In this document: in pieces, positions 35,801 to 38,842 of the stretch
Layout of the letters: the number at the start of each line of letters is the position of its first letter
Numbering within the stretch: position 1 is the first letter of the stretch
Assembly: GCF_022605725.1 (NCBI RefSeq)
Contig: NC_065546.1
Coordinates: 33,910,227 to 33,974,226, forward strand
Reading direction: 5' to 3'
DNA from: Anthonomus grandis grandis
Lineage: Eukaryota > Arthropoda > Insecta > Coleoptera > Curculionidae
Length of the DNA stretch: 64,000 nt
The notes under the pieces: generated by a model
Seen by the model: only the letters and a program-made list of their open reading frames with translations
What the model was told of the DNA's origin: nothing
Databases searched by the model: none
Program-made: the position numbers and the translations under genes

Positions 35801-37358
35801 TAAAAGCAAGCTGTGACTAAAAATTTCAATTTTAGTGAGAAATAAATTTCGAACAATGGATTTTATTTTTTTATATGATAAAGGTATGTCTGAAGAAACA
35901 AAGCCAGGAGACTAAATTAAATGTGATTTAAAAATATTTTTCTACTTGAAGATATGCATGGACACCACTGGTAAAACAAAAAATTAAATTATGTATTAAA
36001 AAATAGTACTAGATGCATAGAAACTACCTACTAATTTTCAGAAAAATATCTACAGAGATGTCAAATTTATTGTGAAAAATAAGTTTTTTCATAAAATGTT
36101 TTTACCCTGTATCTCAAAATCTAATGATTTTTGAATAGGGGTGTATTGCACAAACTTGCTTATTTTGAGACTCTCTACAATGTTTCTCAAGTTTGTCCCA
36201 CTAATTATGAAACACCCTGTATATGCAGATATATTTGGCAATAACTTAGGAACCACTTCAAATATCCCATATCCCTATTTTTTTTTTACATCAATCTAGA
36301 GTTCCTGAGAATGGATTTGAGGGTAAAAACATTATTTTAGGTTAAGAATTTGAATGGTTAAGGTAGTTTTGCTTGGGGCATTTTTTTGCTAATTCTTAAT
36401 GAAAATTATTTACTATTCTTTAGAATTACAATATTTTCAAAGTATTGTAAATATTGTAATTCAAAATATTGTAAATTTTTTATTTACAATATTTTTTAAG
36501 TTGCTTTGGGCAGAGAAACAGCATTTATTTACAAATAAATTCATATGAAATGATATAAACCTCAGAGATTATCTGAGTTAAGACAATTTTACCAACTAAA
36601 TACCAGAGAAGTTGCCGCGGCAGTGTTTTGTGTCCTGTCAAAAGCATTCAATAATTGTGTAGCCTATCAGATTTTGCTTCAGAAACTTTTTAAAGTGGTT
36701 GACATCATATCTCTTGAATTTGGGGTGTCAAGTGCCACAATGATCTGTTCTTGGTCCTCTCTTAGGATAGGAGTTAACAAATTGTTAGAAAAAGCTTACT
36801 ACAATACTGATGAATACTTTCTAGTCAAATTTTAACCTTGTCTTATTTGATTGTTGCATAAGCTTAGATTATGGTAATGCTTTTTTACTGGAAATGTGGA
36901 TCTCAGTAAATTTGTTTACTACCCAGAGCATTTTTTAATTTTTTCAAGTGTGTTTTTCTTGTTTTCTTTTACTGGTTAATCTAGTATATTTATGACAGCT
37001 TTATTATAAACATTTTGTTTTCCTAAATGATAACTCTTATTTTGACTTTGACTAAAACATAAGATAATTAGCCTACTTACACTTACCTTACTCTACAACA
37101 ATCTGGTTTACTTTCATGCCAACCCTTATAATCATACTCCACTTCCATATTTTCATACTCATTACACTTATACTTTTTAGGAGTTAATGTTCTAAAGTCC
37201 CTAGATCTCTTTTTACAATACTCATTTGTTTCACTCCTGGATCTCCTCCTGGATAAACCATTTTCACAGCTAAGACACCATGATTTATAGGAATATGTAC
37301 AATATTGATCTTTACATTCTGGACTCGTGTAAGGGAGTTTCACATTCCAGTCTTCCAT
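863..37358 (-). CDS. TTLL4: TTLL4-type tubulin polyglutamylase (9 exons, C-terminus off the left edge)
   Basis: Tubulin-tyrosine-ligase-like enzyme of the TTLL4 group, which adds glutamate side chains to tubulin tails. Coding exons in transcript order: 37358-37087, 28949-28641, 28580-28197, 8820-8672, 2748-2548, 2430-2262, 1749-1647, 1255-1048, 989-863. Every junction is GT-AG and keeps one frame, giving 640 complete codons in the window. Residues 1 to about 371 form a low-similarity, serine/lysine-rich N-terminal part with an acidic stretch in exon 4. The TTL domain starts at about residue 372, with 'RSSLFPN', 'NQWLGTWGKHMKSP', 'LNHFPG', 'GRKDRLWRN', 'PASARGVGI', 'SKFDLRLYVLVT', 'DGLARFAS' and 'YMHLTNYS'. 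These match vertebrate TTLL4 better than TTLL5. The remaining catalytic half is not in the window. Introns are 8137, 60, 19376, 5923, 117, 512, 391 and 58 bp; the three large ones are TE-filled. Assignment of the TTL exons is strong. The N-terminal exons rest on phase and splice continuity. Confidence 0.88.
2749..3072. other. TTLL4 intron 4 sequence left of mariner A
   Basis: AT-rich and rich in A runs. A short TTTATTTATTTATT-like tract at 2761-2776 may be a leftover LINE tail. Nothing else is recognised. Confidence 0.35.
3208..5165 (-). mobile_element. 5'-truncated Jockey-group LINE inserted in mariner A
   Basis: The element is flanked by a repeated TTCAATTCAA (3198-3207 and 5166-5175), a likely target duplication. 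Its 3' tail, read on the minus strand, ends AATAAAGCATTTTTGAGTTTG. This tail resembles that of the LINE end at 46692, suggesting one family. It carries most of the reverse transcriptase and the C-terminal part. Confidence 0.8.
3463..5157 (-). pseudogene. LINE reverse transcriptase ORF with only two in-frame stops
   Basis: One frame is open from 5157 to 3463, broken only by a TAG at 4780-4782 (after 'NKSSG') and a TAA at 4099-4101 (after 'WQDSDVS'). Motifs in order: 'KSSG', 'FRPIALLPTLAKIVERL', 'QFGFRESVST', 'VFCDLSKAFDCVSH', 'GVPQGSVLGPLLFLIYVNDL' and the catalytic 'FADDTT', then the thumb/C-terminal 'GLSIDKFLKFEDHI' and 'YGIYFWGSC'. The endonuclease part is missing through 5' truncation. Fragments of the same wording occur at 12588-13110 and 38975-39462. 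Confidence 0.85.
5229..6110 (+). pseudogene. Mariner A transposase remnant
   Basis: The N-terminal part (5229-5447) is a helix-turn-helix/DUF4817-like segment: 'INHKERTEIILIYGES..', then 'ARRTAALFNESYPN'. Later pieces in other frames read 'NKQNCRYWSNETPRIFREGH', 'QYPEKINVWVSI', 'YFQQDGAPPHYF', 'WIGRRGAIEWPPGSPDLSP' and 'LDFF'. These are the catalytic landmarks of IS630/Tc1/mariner enzymes. Frame changes and stops separate the pieces, and the C-terminus is missing. It is closely similar in wording to the transposase of mariner D (56655-58619). Confidence 0.8.
6481..7333. other. TTLL4 intron 4 sequence, nothing recognised
   Basis: Unannotated AT-rich intron DNA between mariner A and the fold-back element. 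Short open frames such as 7277-7074 (minus) look accidental. Confidence 0.35.
7334..7544. repeat. Fold-back/MITE element with 57-bp inverted repeats
   Basis: The arm at 7334-7390 (including 'AAAATTCCCTACATG', 'TTCGGA' and 'GGTGTCCATC') is nearly the reverse complement of 7488-7544, leaving a loop of about 100 bp. There is no coding capacity. The 'GTGTCCGAA.CATGT.GGG' part recurs at about 12200, so it is a dispersed repeat. Confidence 0.75.
7550..8671. other. TTLL4 intron 4, no gene recognised
   Basis: Two minus-strand open frames (8459-8187 and 8704-8426) are hydrophobic because of T-rich DNA. They overlap the donor side of exon 4 and show no family resemblance. Confidence 0.35.
8672..8820 (-). 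CDS. TTLL4: TTLL4 exon 4: acidic/serine-rich linker
   Basis: This exon is only 149 nt long and sits alone between introns of 19.4 and 5.9 kb. The acceptor is TTTTAG at 8821-8826 and the donor is GTGAGA at 8666-8671. It completes Ser from the AG of exon 3, continues 'VDSGSESDSVEDDSLDEDPP' and ends with G, which joins GT of exon 5 as Gly. The Ser/Asp/Glu composition suggests a disordered linker before the catalytic domain. It is kept because both phases match its neighbours. Confidence 0.78.
8821..10739. other. Left part of the 19.4-kb TTLL4 intron 3; lone mariner end at 9317
   Basis: The only recognisable item is TACAGGGTGTCTCATGGTGG at 9316-9335, which looks like a mariner terminus; no matching inverted copy was found. 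Short open frames at 10262-10605 (plus) and 10137-9928 (minus) are not recognisable. Confidence 0.4.
10740..11856 (+). mobile_element. 3' fragment of a Jockey-group LINE
   Basis: Broken coding sequence reads 'KLNPKKS', then 'NLKEHKNLGIVFDTNLRLK' and 'LVLSHCNYSNYVYGLCLD', a stop at 11161, and on in frame with 'NSCIRFVYALRRRDHVT' and 'LKELNWL'. This is the region after the reverse transcriptase. It ends in AATAAATGCC and a TTTATTTATTTATTT tail near 11856. The wording is the same as the LINE at 44220-45640 ('LVLSQCNYCDVVYGWCLD'). A perfect palindrome interrupts it at 10831-10864. Confidence 0.75.
11857..12394. other. TTLL4 intron 3, fragment related to the 7.4-kb fold-back
   Basis: 12196-12217 (GTGTCCGAAACATGTCGGG..) resembles one arm of the fold-back at 7334-7544. 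Nothing else is recognised. Confidence 0.35.
12395..13560 (-). pseudogene. Decayed Jockey-group LINE reverse transcriptase
   Basis: Minus-strand pieces at 13110-12928 ('FRNCLKLAKVIPINK', 'SEFGFKKHRTTNDAI') and 12980-12588 ('DVPQGLVLGLILFLRYVNGL', 'GKFTLFADNTTFILWHSS') follow the order of the LINE at 3208-5165. The catalytic motif reads FADN instead of FADD. Frameshifts separate the pieces and both ends are lost. Upstream sequence to about 13560 ('RRYIEAIG..') is compatible with the linker. Confidence 0.7.
13561..15294. other. TTLL4 intron 3, hairpins but no gene
   Basis: Nothing coding is recognised. An inverted repeat lies at 14941-14991 (19-bp arms beginning GTGCACA), and a near-palindrome TATATGTATAAATGG/TTTATACATATATGG spans about 14318-14350. 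Confidence 0.4.
15295..16761 (-). mobile_element. Tc1-like transposon, DD34E family, inactive
   Basis: The ends CAGTGAGGA.. (15295) and ..TCCTCACTG (16761) are inverted and flanked by TA on both sides, giving a 1467-bp element. The minus-strand transposase remnant (15880-15602) contains 'YFQQDNDPNH' and 'TPPQSSNINPIGNLW'. Counting from the second catalytic Asp gives 34 residues before the third position. That position is Gly where the family has Glu ('NPIENLW'), so this copy is dead. N-terminal parts lie further right and are too broken to read. Confidence 0.85.
15602..15880 (-). pseudogene. Tc1 transposase C-terminal half
   Basis: Reads 'MDKNVYLNILKENLRASAEK', then 'VVDDSYFQQDNDPNHMA' and 'NTPPQSSNINPIGNLW'. 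The first catalytic Asp would lie upstream (right), beyond a frameshift. The third catalytic Glu is replaced by Gly. Confidence 0.8.
16895..19193 (+). mobile_element. Mariner B: DD41D mariner with ~270-bp TIRs
   Basis: The ends are CAGGGTGTCCCAAAAT.. at 16895 and its inverse at 19193, each next to TA. The two repeats match inward as far as about 17163 and back to about 18924 (CAGGTGCGTATCATTTA / TAAATGATACGCACCTG). Total length is 2299 bp. The transposase lies between them. Confidence 0.92.
17303..18559 (+). pseudogene. Mariner B transposase, with an intron-like interruption
   Basis: Begins 'MEDFSTREKVDIHFMYGFCN' (17303), a DUF4817-like helix-turn-helix with 'GSFERARGQGRP'. The frame then stops inside a 320-bp segment (17606-17925) that starts GTAAGT and ends TTTCAG. 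It resumes with 'MLGYHPFHYKRVQELEEED', 'ILWSDEATFS', 'GLIGDKLIGPIILP', 'FQHDGAPAHYS' and 'NWPARSPDLNHLDYYLWG'. There are 41 residues between the second and third catalytic Asp (DD41D). A TGA just after the putative splice and a frame change near 18150 show it is no longer intact. Confidence 0.85.
19194..19642. other. TTLL4 intron 3, nothing recognised
   Basis: Sequence between two transposons. It contains no conserved coding signal. Confidence 0.35.
19643..21236 (+). mobile_element. Tc1-like transposon with IR/DR ends
   Basis: The outer ends are CAGTGAGTCAAAATGAAACT.. (19643) and an inverted copy ending at 21236; about 30 bp match with few differences, bordered by TA on the right. Second copies lie inside each end: TCAAAATGAAAGTCATA near 19846 and TATGAGTTTCATTTTGA near 21024. 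This is the double inverted/direct-repeat layout of Sleeping Beauty-like elements. The transposase remnant (from ATG 19990) is broken by many stops but keeps 'KHGGSSVMVWGCIA' (about 20532), 'KVYLNIL' and 'VIENLWHHLEK'. Confidence 0.85.
19990..20900 (+). pseudogene. Tc1 transposase remnant
   Basis: 'MPERAKFGMKKKVDYFS' at the start, 'TFKHGGSSVMVWGC' near 20530, 'DNDFKHKAYEV' near 20717 and 'VIENLWHHLEK' near 20825 follow the order of a DD34E Tc1 enzyme. At least three frame changes and several stops are present. Confidence 0.75.
21240..21520. repeat. Diverged tandem-repeat array, left piece
   Basis: Phrases such as 'CTT(A/G)TTCCAGGCATTTGG', 'CCAGGCAGTTGAGTGGCCCATAAA' and 'ATTGCTTATAAATGAA(T)AAGAG' recur here and in 23300-23760 and 27330-28030. 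Two LINE insertions separate the three pieces. Individual copies are strongly diverged. Confidence 0.65.
21521..23299 (-). pseudogene. RTE-like LINE remnant
   Basis: Minus-strand phrases include 'RIPDNWNKEEVILLYKKRDR' and 'NIENYRPISLLSYLYKLLTKI' (about 22500-22380), 'VEQAGFRKDLGTIDHLQTLH' (about 22340-22280) and, near 21600-21530, 'LDPDCYEQKDVEKF'. These resemble the reverse transcriptase core and the C-terminus of RTE-type elements common in insects. Many frameshifts are present and no ends were defined. It interrupts the tandem array. Confidence 0.65.
23300..23760. repeat. Diverged tandem-repeat array, middle piece
   Basis: Contains 'ACTTATTCCAGGCATTTTGG' (23356), 'CTTATTCCAGGAAGTCGAGTGCCCG' (23448), 'ACTTATTCCAGGCAGTTGGACTGG' (23603) and 'CTTATTACGGGCATTTGGGATGG' (23669). 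The same phrases occur either side of the neighbouring LINEs. Confidence 0.65.
23761..23822. repeat. (TAA)n microsatellite
   Basis: About twenty TAA units. Read on the minus strand it is the (TTA)n tail of the adjoining LINE. Confidence 0.95.
24022..24639 (-). pseudogene. LINE C-terminal coding segment
   Basis: An open frame of 205 codons continues the minus-strand LINE across the inserted plus-strand LINE. 'VKVLGLKIDNSLGFKEHVNT' follows 'MVLFSN..' of the reverse transcriptase once the insert is ignored. It carries the 'LSILNYCLIVYYPCLDQ..RYRLQCMQK' pattern of the region after the RT domain. Confidence 0.8.
24654..25408 (+). mobile_element. 5'-truncated Jockey-like LINE inserted into a LINE of opposite strand
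   Basis: Open frame to 25144: 'SFVRSRLEYASLIWHPIYET', 'VEYIQRRFIKYLHYREDGVY', 'PARGTCQNVMLGRF', 'IDCISLLNQIWYIVPRINSR'. It then has a 3' UTR ending GGAAATAAAGACTTATTTATTTATT (tail to 25408). The insertion is flanked by GTTAT at 24649-24653 and 25409-25413. The C-terminal wording matches the LINE at 31880-34606, so both belong to one group. Confidence 0.85.
25457..26178 (-). pseudogene. LINE reverse transcriptase core (two frames)
   Basis: 26178-25924 carries RT motifs 1-2. 25876-25457 carries 'GVPQGSILGPLLFLIY' and the catalytic 'YADDTQ'. The two frames are separated by a short disruption near 25900. This is the same element as the segments at 24022-24639 and 26389-27330. Confidence 0.82.
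27330..28030. repeat. Diverged tandem-repeat array, right piece
   Basis: Copies of the phrase lie at 27333 (CTTACTCCAGGCAGTTGAG), 27462, 27603 (TTATTCCAGGCAGTTGAG), about 27750 and about 27940. The two best-matching copies are about 270 bp apart. The repeat ends near a short duplication, 'ATTATGCTTTGAATTTATAT' (27960 and 28013). Confidence 0.65.
28197..28949 (-). CDS. TTLL4: TTLL4 exons 2 and 3 (N-terminal region)
   Basis: Exon 2 is 28641-28949 and exon 3 is 28197-28580, separated by a 60-bp intron (GTACTA...CTCTCTAG). Exon 2 is entered as AG|A (Arg) from exon 1, and exon 3 again as AG|A from exon 2; exon 3 leaves as AG|GTAAGG. The protein is polar and basic, with Lys-rich stretches such as 'TSKSKVSLKIRK' and no recognisable domain. 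Assignment to TTLL4 rests on unbroken frame across four junctions and on strand. The alternative is a separate gene ending near here, which would require a stop codon that is not seen. Confidence 0.72.
28950..29402. other. Right-hand part of TTLL4 intron 1, nothing recognised
   Basis: AT-rich intron sequence before the nested TE block. The 'TTTGAGGGTAA.A.CATTATT.TAGGTTAAGAATTTG' motif at 29195-29230 recurs at about 36313-36353 on the far side of the block. It is thus either a repeat flanking the nest or part of an older element. Confidence 0.4.
29437..30225 (+). pseudogene. LINE RT palm/C-terminal fragment
   Basis: Two overlapping frames (29456-29908 and 29827-30225) are joined by a frameshift near 29830. 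It carries the catalytic FADD at its very start and the 'YGTRN' landmark near the end. The rest of the RT is absent by 5' truncation. Confidence 0.8.
31880..34606 (-). mobile_element. Young Jockey-like LINE, 5'-truncated, with 7-bp target duplication
   Basis: ATGAAAT is duplicated at 31873-31879 and 34607-34613. The 3' end on the minus strand is GGAAATAAAGCTTATTATTATT.. . The element sits inside the transposase gene of copy 1. Removing it together with one ATGAAAT joins 'MCMWDE' to 'MKACRG' in frame. Confidence 0.93.
32204..34606 (-). CDS. LINE ORF2: endonuclease C-terminus, reverse transcriptase, C-terminal domain
   Basis: An uninterrupted frame of about 800 codons, open right from the truncation point. 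It starts in the endonuclease ('IILGDFNVP', where Asp and Asn are active-site residues) and has a long linker with 'PPWFSADIIRNIYKKERAFR'. The RT follows with 'YRPISILCNFSKLFE', 'DQHGFVSGRSCTTNLA', 'IYTDFQKAFDQIDH', 'SGVPQGSNLGPLLFNVFAND' and the catalytic 'LAYADDLKLF', then 'VRSRLDYCSLVWSPIYN' and 'DDGVYPPRGFDHNLLL'. It ends with 'MVGGGG'. Lack of stops in a truncated, non-autonomous copy argues for recent insertion. It has no native start codon, so it is probably not expressed. Confidence 0.88.
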   Translation of the reverse strand: MIILGDFNVPTYIEHSVSPNSKRQLLSNFFDFLNYKQFNNVVNNNLRCLDLIFASFNISVLNSGASLVPEDTYHPSLSFEFHAGLISLNNLPLNKSEIKEFNFRKANFPLLYQLLLDTDWSPIMVQQDVNSACDVFYDILNNTFARAVPFKVKRKRRFPPWFSADIIRNIYKKERAFRDFKISKSKQHLEIFRSLRKTIKALTAQAYKMYIHSIENKITSDPSEFWSFIRSKRNQTQIPGSMKLSNQSYNTPDSIVSAFGDYFRSVYTNSLPSDHPVVSEPPLTCIDVVALAATDIIMASKCLKSKMTSGPDLIPSFLAKDCSVALTDPLLHIFNLILNTGIFPNIWKQAKVCPIFKKGDAGTIENYRPISILCNFSKLFELALYKLIFPKVKSMLANDQHGFVSGRSCTTNLAFFSQFVCEALNDRSQIDVIYTDFQKAFDQIDHFILLNKLERQFGFSDRLIKLLNSYLVDRSQFVVVEGFRSACFSPTSGVPQGSNLGPLLFNVFANDLISTLNCSRLAYADDLKLFHRIDSIADCGLLQENMNAVHHWCTLNRLNLNVSKCNVASYFRIKSPITFNYSVNGESLARSTCFKDLGVTFDQKFSFIPHIEDTVSRATRMLGFIIRNCKLFLNTATAKTLYYAFVRSRLDYCSLVWSPIYNQHIHLLESVQRRFLKCLAFKDDGVYPPRGFDHNLLLSRYTERSLAKRREMHSVKFLFNLLNHKIDCPSLLQRICFHIPRLGSRQCPVFNLDTARSNILYQSPIHFMCQNFNTIADSCDIHHDDLALILNHLRMVGGGG
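36220..36599. other. TTLL4 intron 1, nothing recognised
   Basis: AT-rich, with an inverted pair 'CAATATTTTCAAAGTATTGTAAATATTG' around 36425-36470. Part matches the motif at 29195-29230 left of the nested block. Confidence 0.35.
36600..37053 (+). pseudogene. Small LINE fragment with 3' end
   Basis: 'REVAAAVFCVLSKAFNNCVA' and 'YQILLQKLFK' (36607-36705) correspond to 'VAAAVFCDLSKAFDCVSHKV' of the LINE at 3208-5165. The sequence then jumps to a 3' UTR ending in TTATTTTGACTTTGAC (about 37053), the tail type of that family. It is internally deleted. Confidence 0.65.
37087..37358 (-). CDS. TTLL4: TTLL4 exon 1 with start codon
   Basis: The ATG is at 37358-37356, followed by 90 codons and AG|GTAAGT (donor at 37081-37086). 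The protein begins 'MEDWNVKLPYTSPECKDQYC' and is rich in Cys, Arg/Ser and Tyr, with no known domain. Upstream is 109 nt of leader back to an acceptor (TTTTCAG, exon edge 37467). A further leader exon ends at 38063. I chose this ATG because it is the first in frame after the acceptor and there is no coding sign above it. Confidence 0.68.
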
Positions 37359-37467
37359 AATTCTTTTTCCTATTAAAGCCTAATGTGTTTTGACTATATT
37401 TGGTTGAATCAAATGCTATCTAACTTCCATGACAACATTTCATTAGTGGGCTAGGTCATTGATAAAC

Positions 37468-38062
37468 CTGAAAATAAAAGTGGTATTATCAATGGATTAT
37501 TCATTTAGGCACATAAACTTATTTGGGTCGAAAACTATAGACAAGTTATGTGGATTAATGTTTGGAAATATGTAAATTTTGGTATAAATAATTTGAGTCA
37601 TAGATTATTGGCCATGTAGTCAGTGAATATTGATGAACTAGGTGTATATTCCATTCAAAGGTTGTACTTGAAAAGGCTATTCTAGGAATCCTTGAATTGT
37701 CTTAAGTTCTTTTTCAGGATATTCATGAGATGCTCAAATAGGGGATTTAATCAAAAATCATGTGATATATTCACACTTGAAATTATCTTTTAACATAAAC
37801 TTTATTTCTCTGGAGCCCAGATTTTTAAATAGTGTATGCAGATAAAATCTTAAGTCATTTTTTAAGCTTATGTAGCACGTTTCAAATAACTTAAATCAAT
37901 AATAATTTAAAAGTTTAATTCAAGATGAGGCTATTGACAAAACTTACAGTAGGCTCATGGTGCATGTGGTTATTTACAAAACGGGCTTTTTATGAGGTAT
38001 ATTAAGAAAATTGTAACTAGTTTATTAAAGCCATAATAATCTTTAAACTTCAATATATTTAC
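37468..38062. other. TTLL4 leader intron
   Basis: Lies between the acceptor at 37468-37470 and the donor at 38057-38062 on the minus strand (ACAG|GTAAAT). No feature is recognised inside. Confidence 0.45.
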
Positions 38063-38350
38063 CTGTACAAATTCAAAGTTAGTACTCCATAAAACCTGGG
38101 CTTCAAACGCCTGCCTTCTCAGTCTTAACACGCCGTAATTATTAAATTTTTTGGTATATACTGGCAGTGACTAGTGGAACAAATAATAAAACGATGAATA
38201 ATCGTCCAAAACTAATAAAATGAATAAATAAAAGTATTAATGTGATAAAAAAAGAAACTTTTTAAAATAAAAACGGAGTGGCTTTACGGCGCGATGTTCC
38301 TTCTACGGCCGAAAATGCTGACTCGAGAAAACCGCACAAAAGGATTAGCT
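38063..38350 (-). other. Probable TTLL4 5' leader exon
   Basis: The exon ends at a good donor (GTAAATAT). The sequence is locally less AT-rich around 38280-38340 ('GGCTTTACGGCGCGATG..', 'CTACGGCCGAAAATGCTGAC'), as expected for the start of a housekeeping gene. The exact start is unknown. Confidence 0.45.
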
Positions 38351-38690
38351 GATTAGGATTTAAATGGCGGGTCTAAAGATGCCTTCACACTTACAACCGT
38401 AGCGGAATAAATTTGCTAAGATCAATTATAGTTATTTAGATCAATTAAGTTAAAGGGGTTATTTAATACAAATATAGAATTAAATTTATCAACTCGAATA
38501 TGTTATTTATAGATCAAAACCCATGTTGGTATCCTTAATAAAATGCAAGCTCTTATTACAATTTTTATCTTTTAAATCTCATAAACTTTCAATAGTGTCA
38601 ACGTTTGTTTACATTTAACAGCTGATCAAGTTAAGTTGTCACAAGATTATTCTGAGTCTGAGCTAAAAAATAGTTTATTAGCCCTAAAAA
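38350..38690. promoter_or_regulatory. Probable bidirectional promoter TTLL4/CCDC115
   Basis: The two genes start head to head, with at most about 350-600 bp between the CCDC115 ATG (38691) and the TTLL4 leader. There is no TE inside this interval, in contrast to the flanking introns. No TATA box could be assigned. Confidence 0.45.
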
Positions 38691-38842
38691 ATGACGATAA
38701 ATGAAGAAAACTTGGACCAAATATGCCAAACATTAGACAAACTCGCCCTAGATGCCTTAACACTTATTCAAGAAGAAATAGAAATAAAAATTAACGCTGA
38801 AAACGCCATGATAGGGGGTGAAAATCATCTAGCTAAAACCAG
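38691..38842 (+). CDS. CCDC115: CCDC115 exon 1
   Basis: Starts at ATG 38691 ('MTINEENLDQICQTLDKLA') and ends AG|GTACTA. An upstream stop (TAG at about 38671) in the leader supports this start. This exon is too short to be obvious by itself. Its phase and the 'LAKTR' + 'YILG' join identify it. Confidence 0.82.

Larger units (their letters stand above)
29403..36219. mobile_element. Element E: mariner-like/MITE shell holding the nested block
   Basis: CAGGGTGTTTCATAATTA at 29403 and its inverse at 36219 are bordered by TA. Only about 25 bp clearly match. Internal sequence (35779-36200) has no transposase, so this may be a MITE. Everything between 29433 and 35778 is inserted. Confidence 0.65.
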
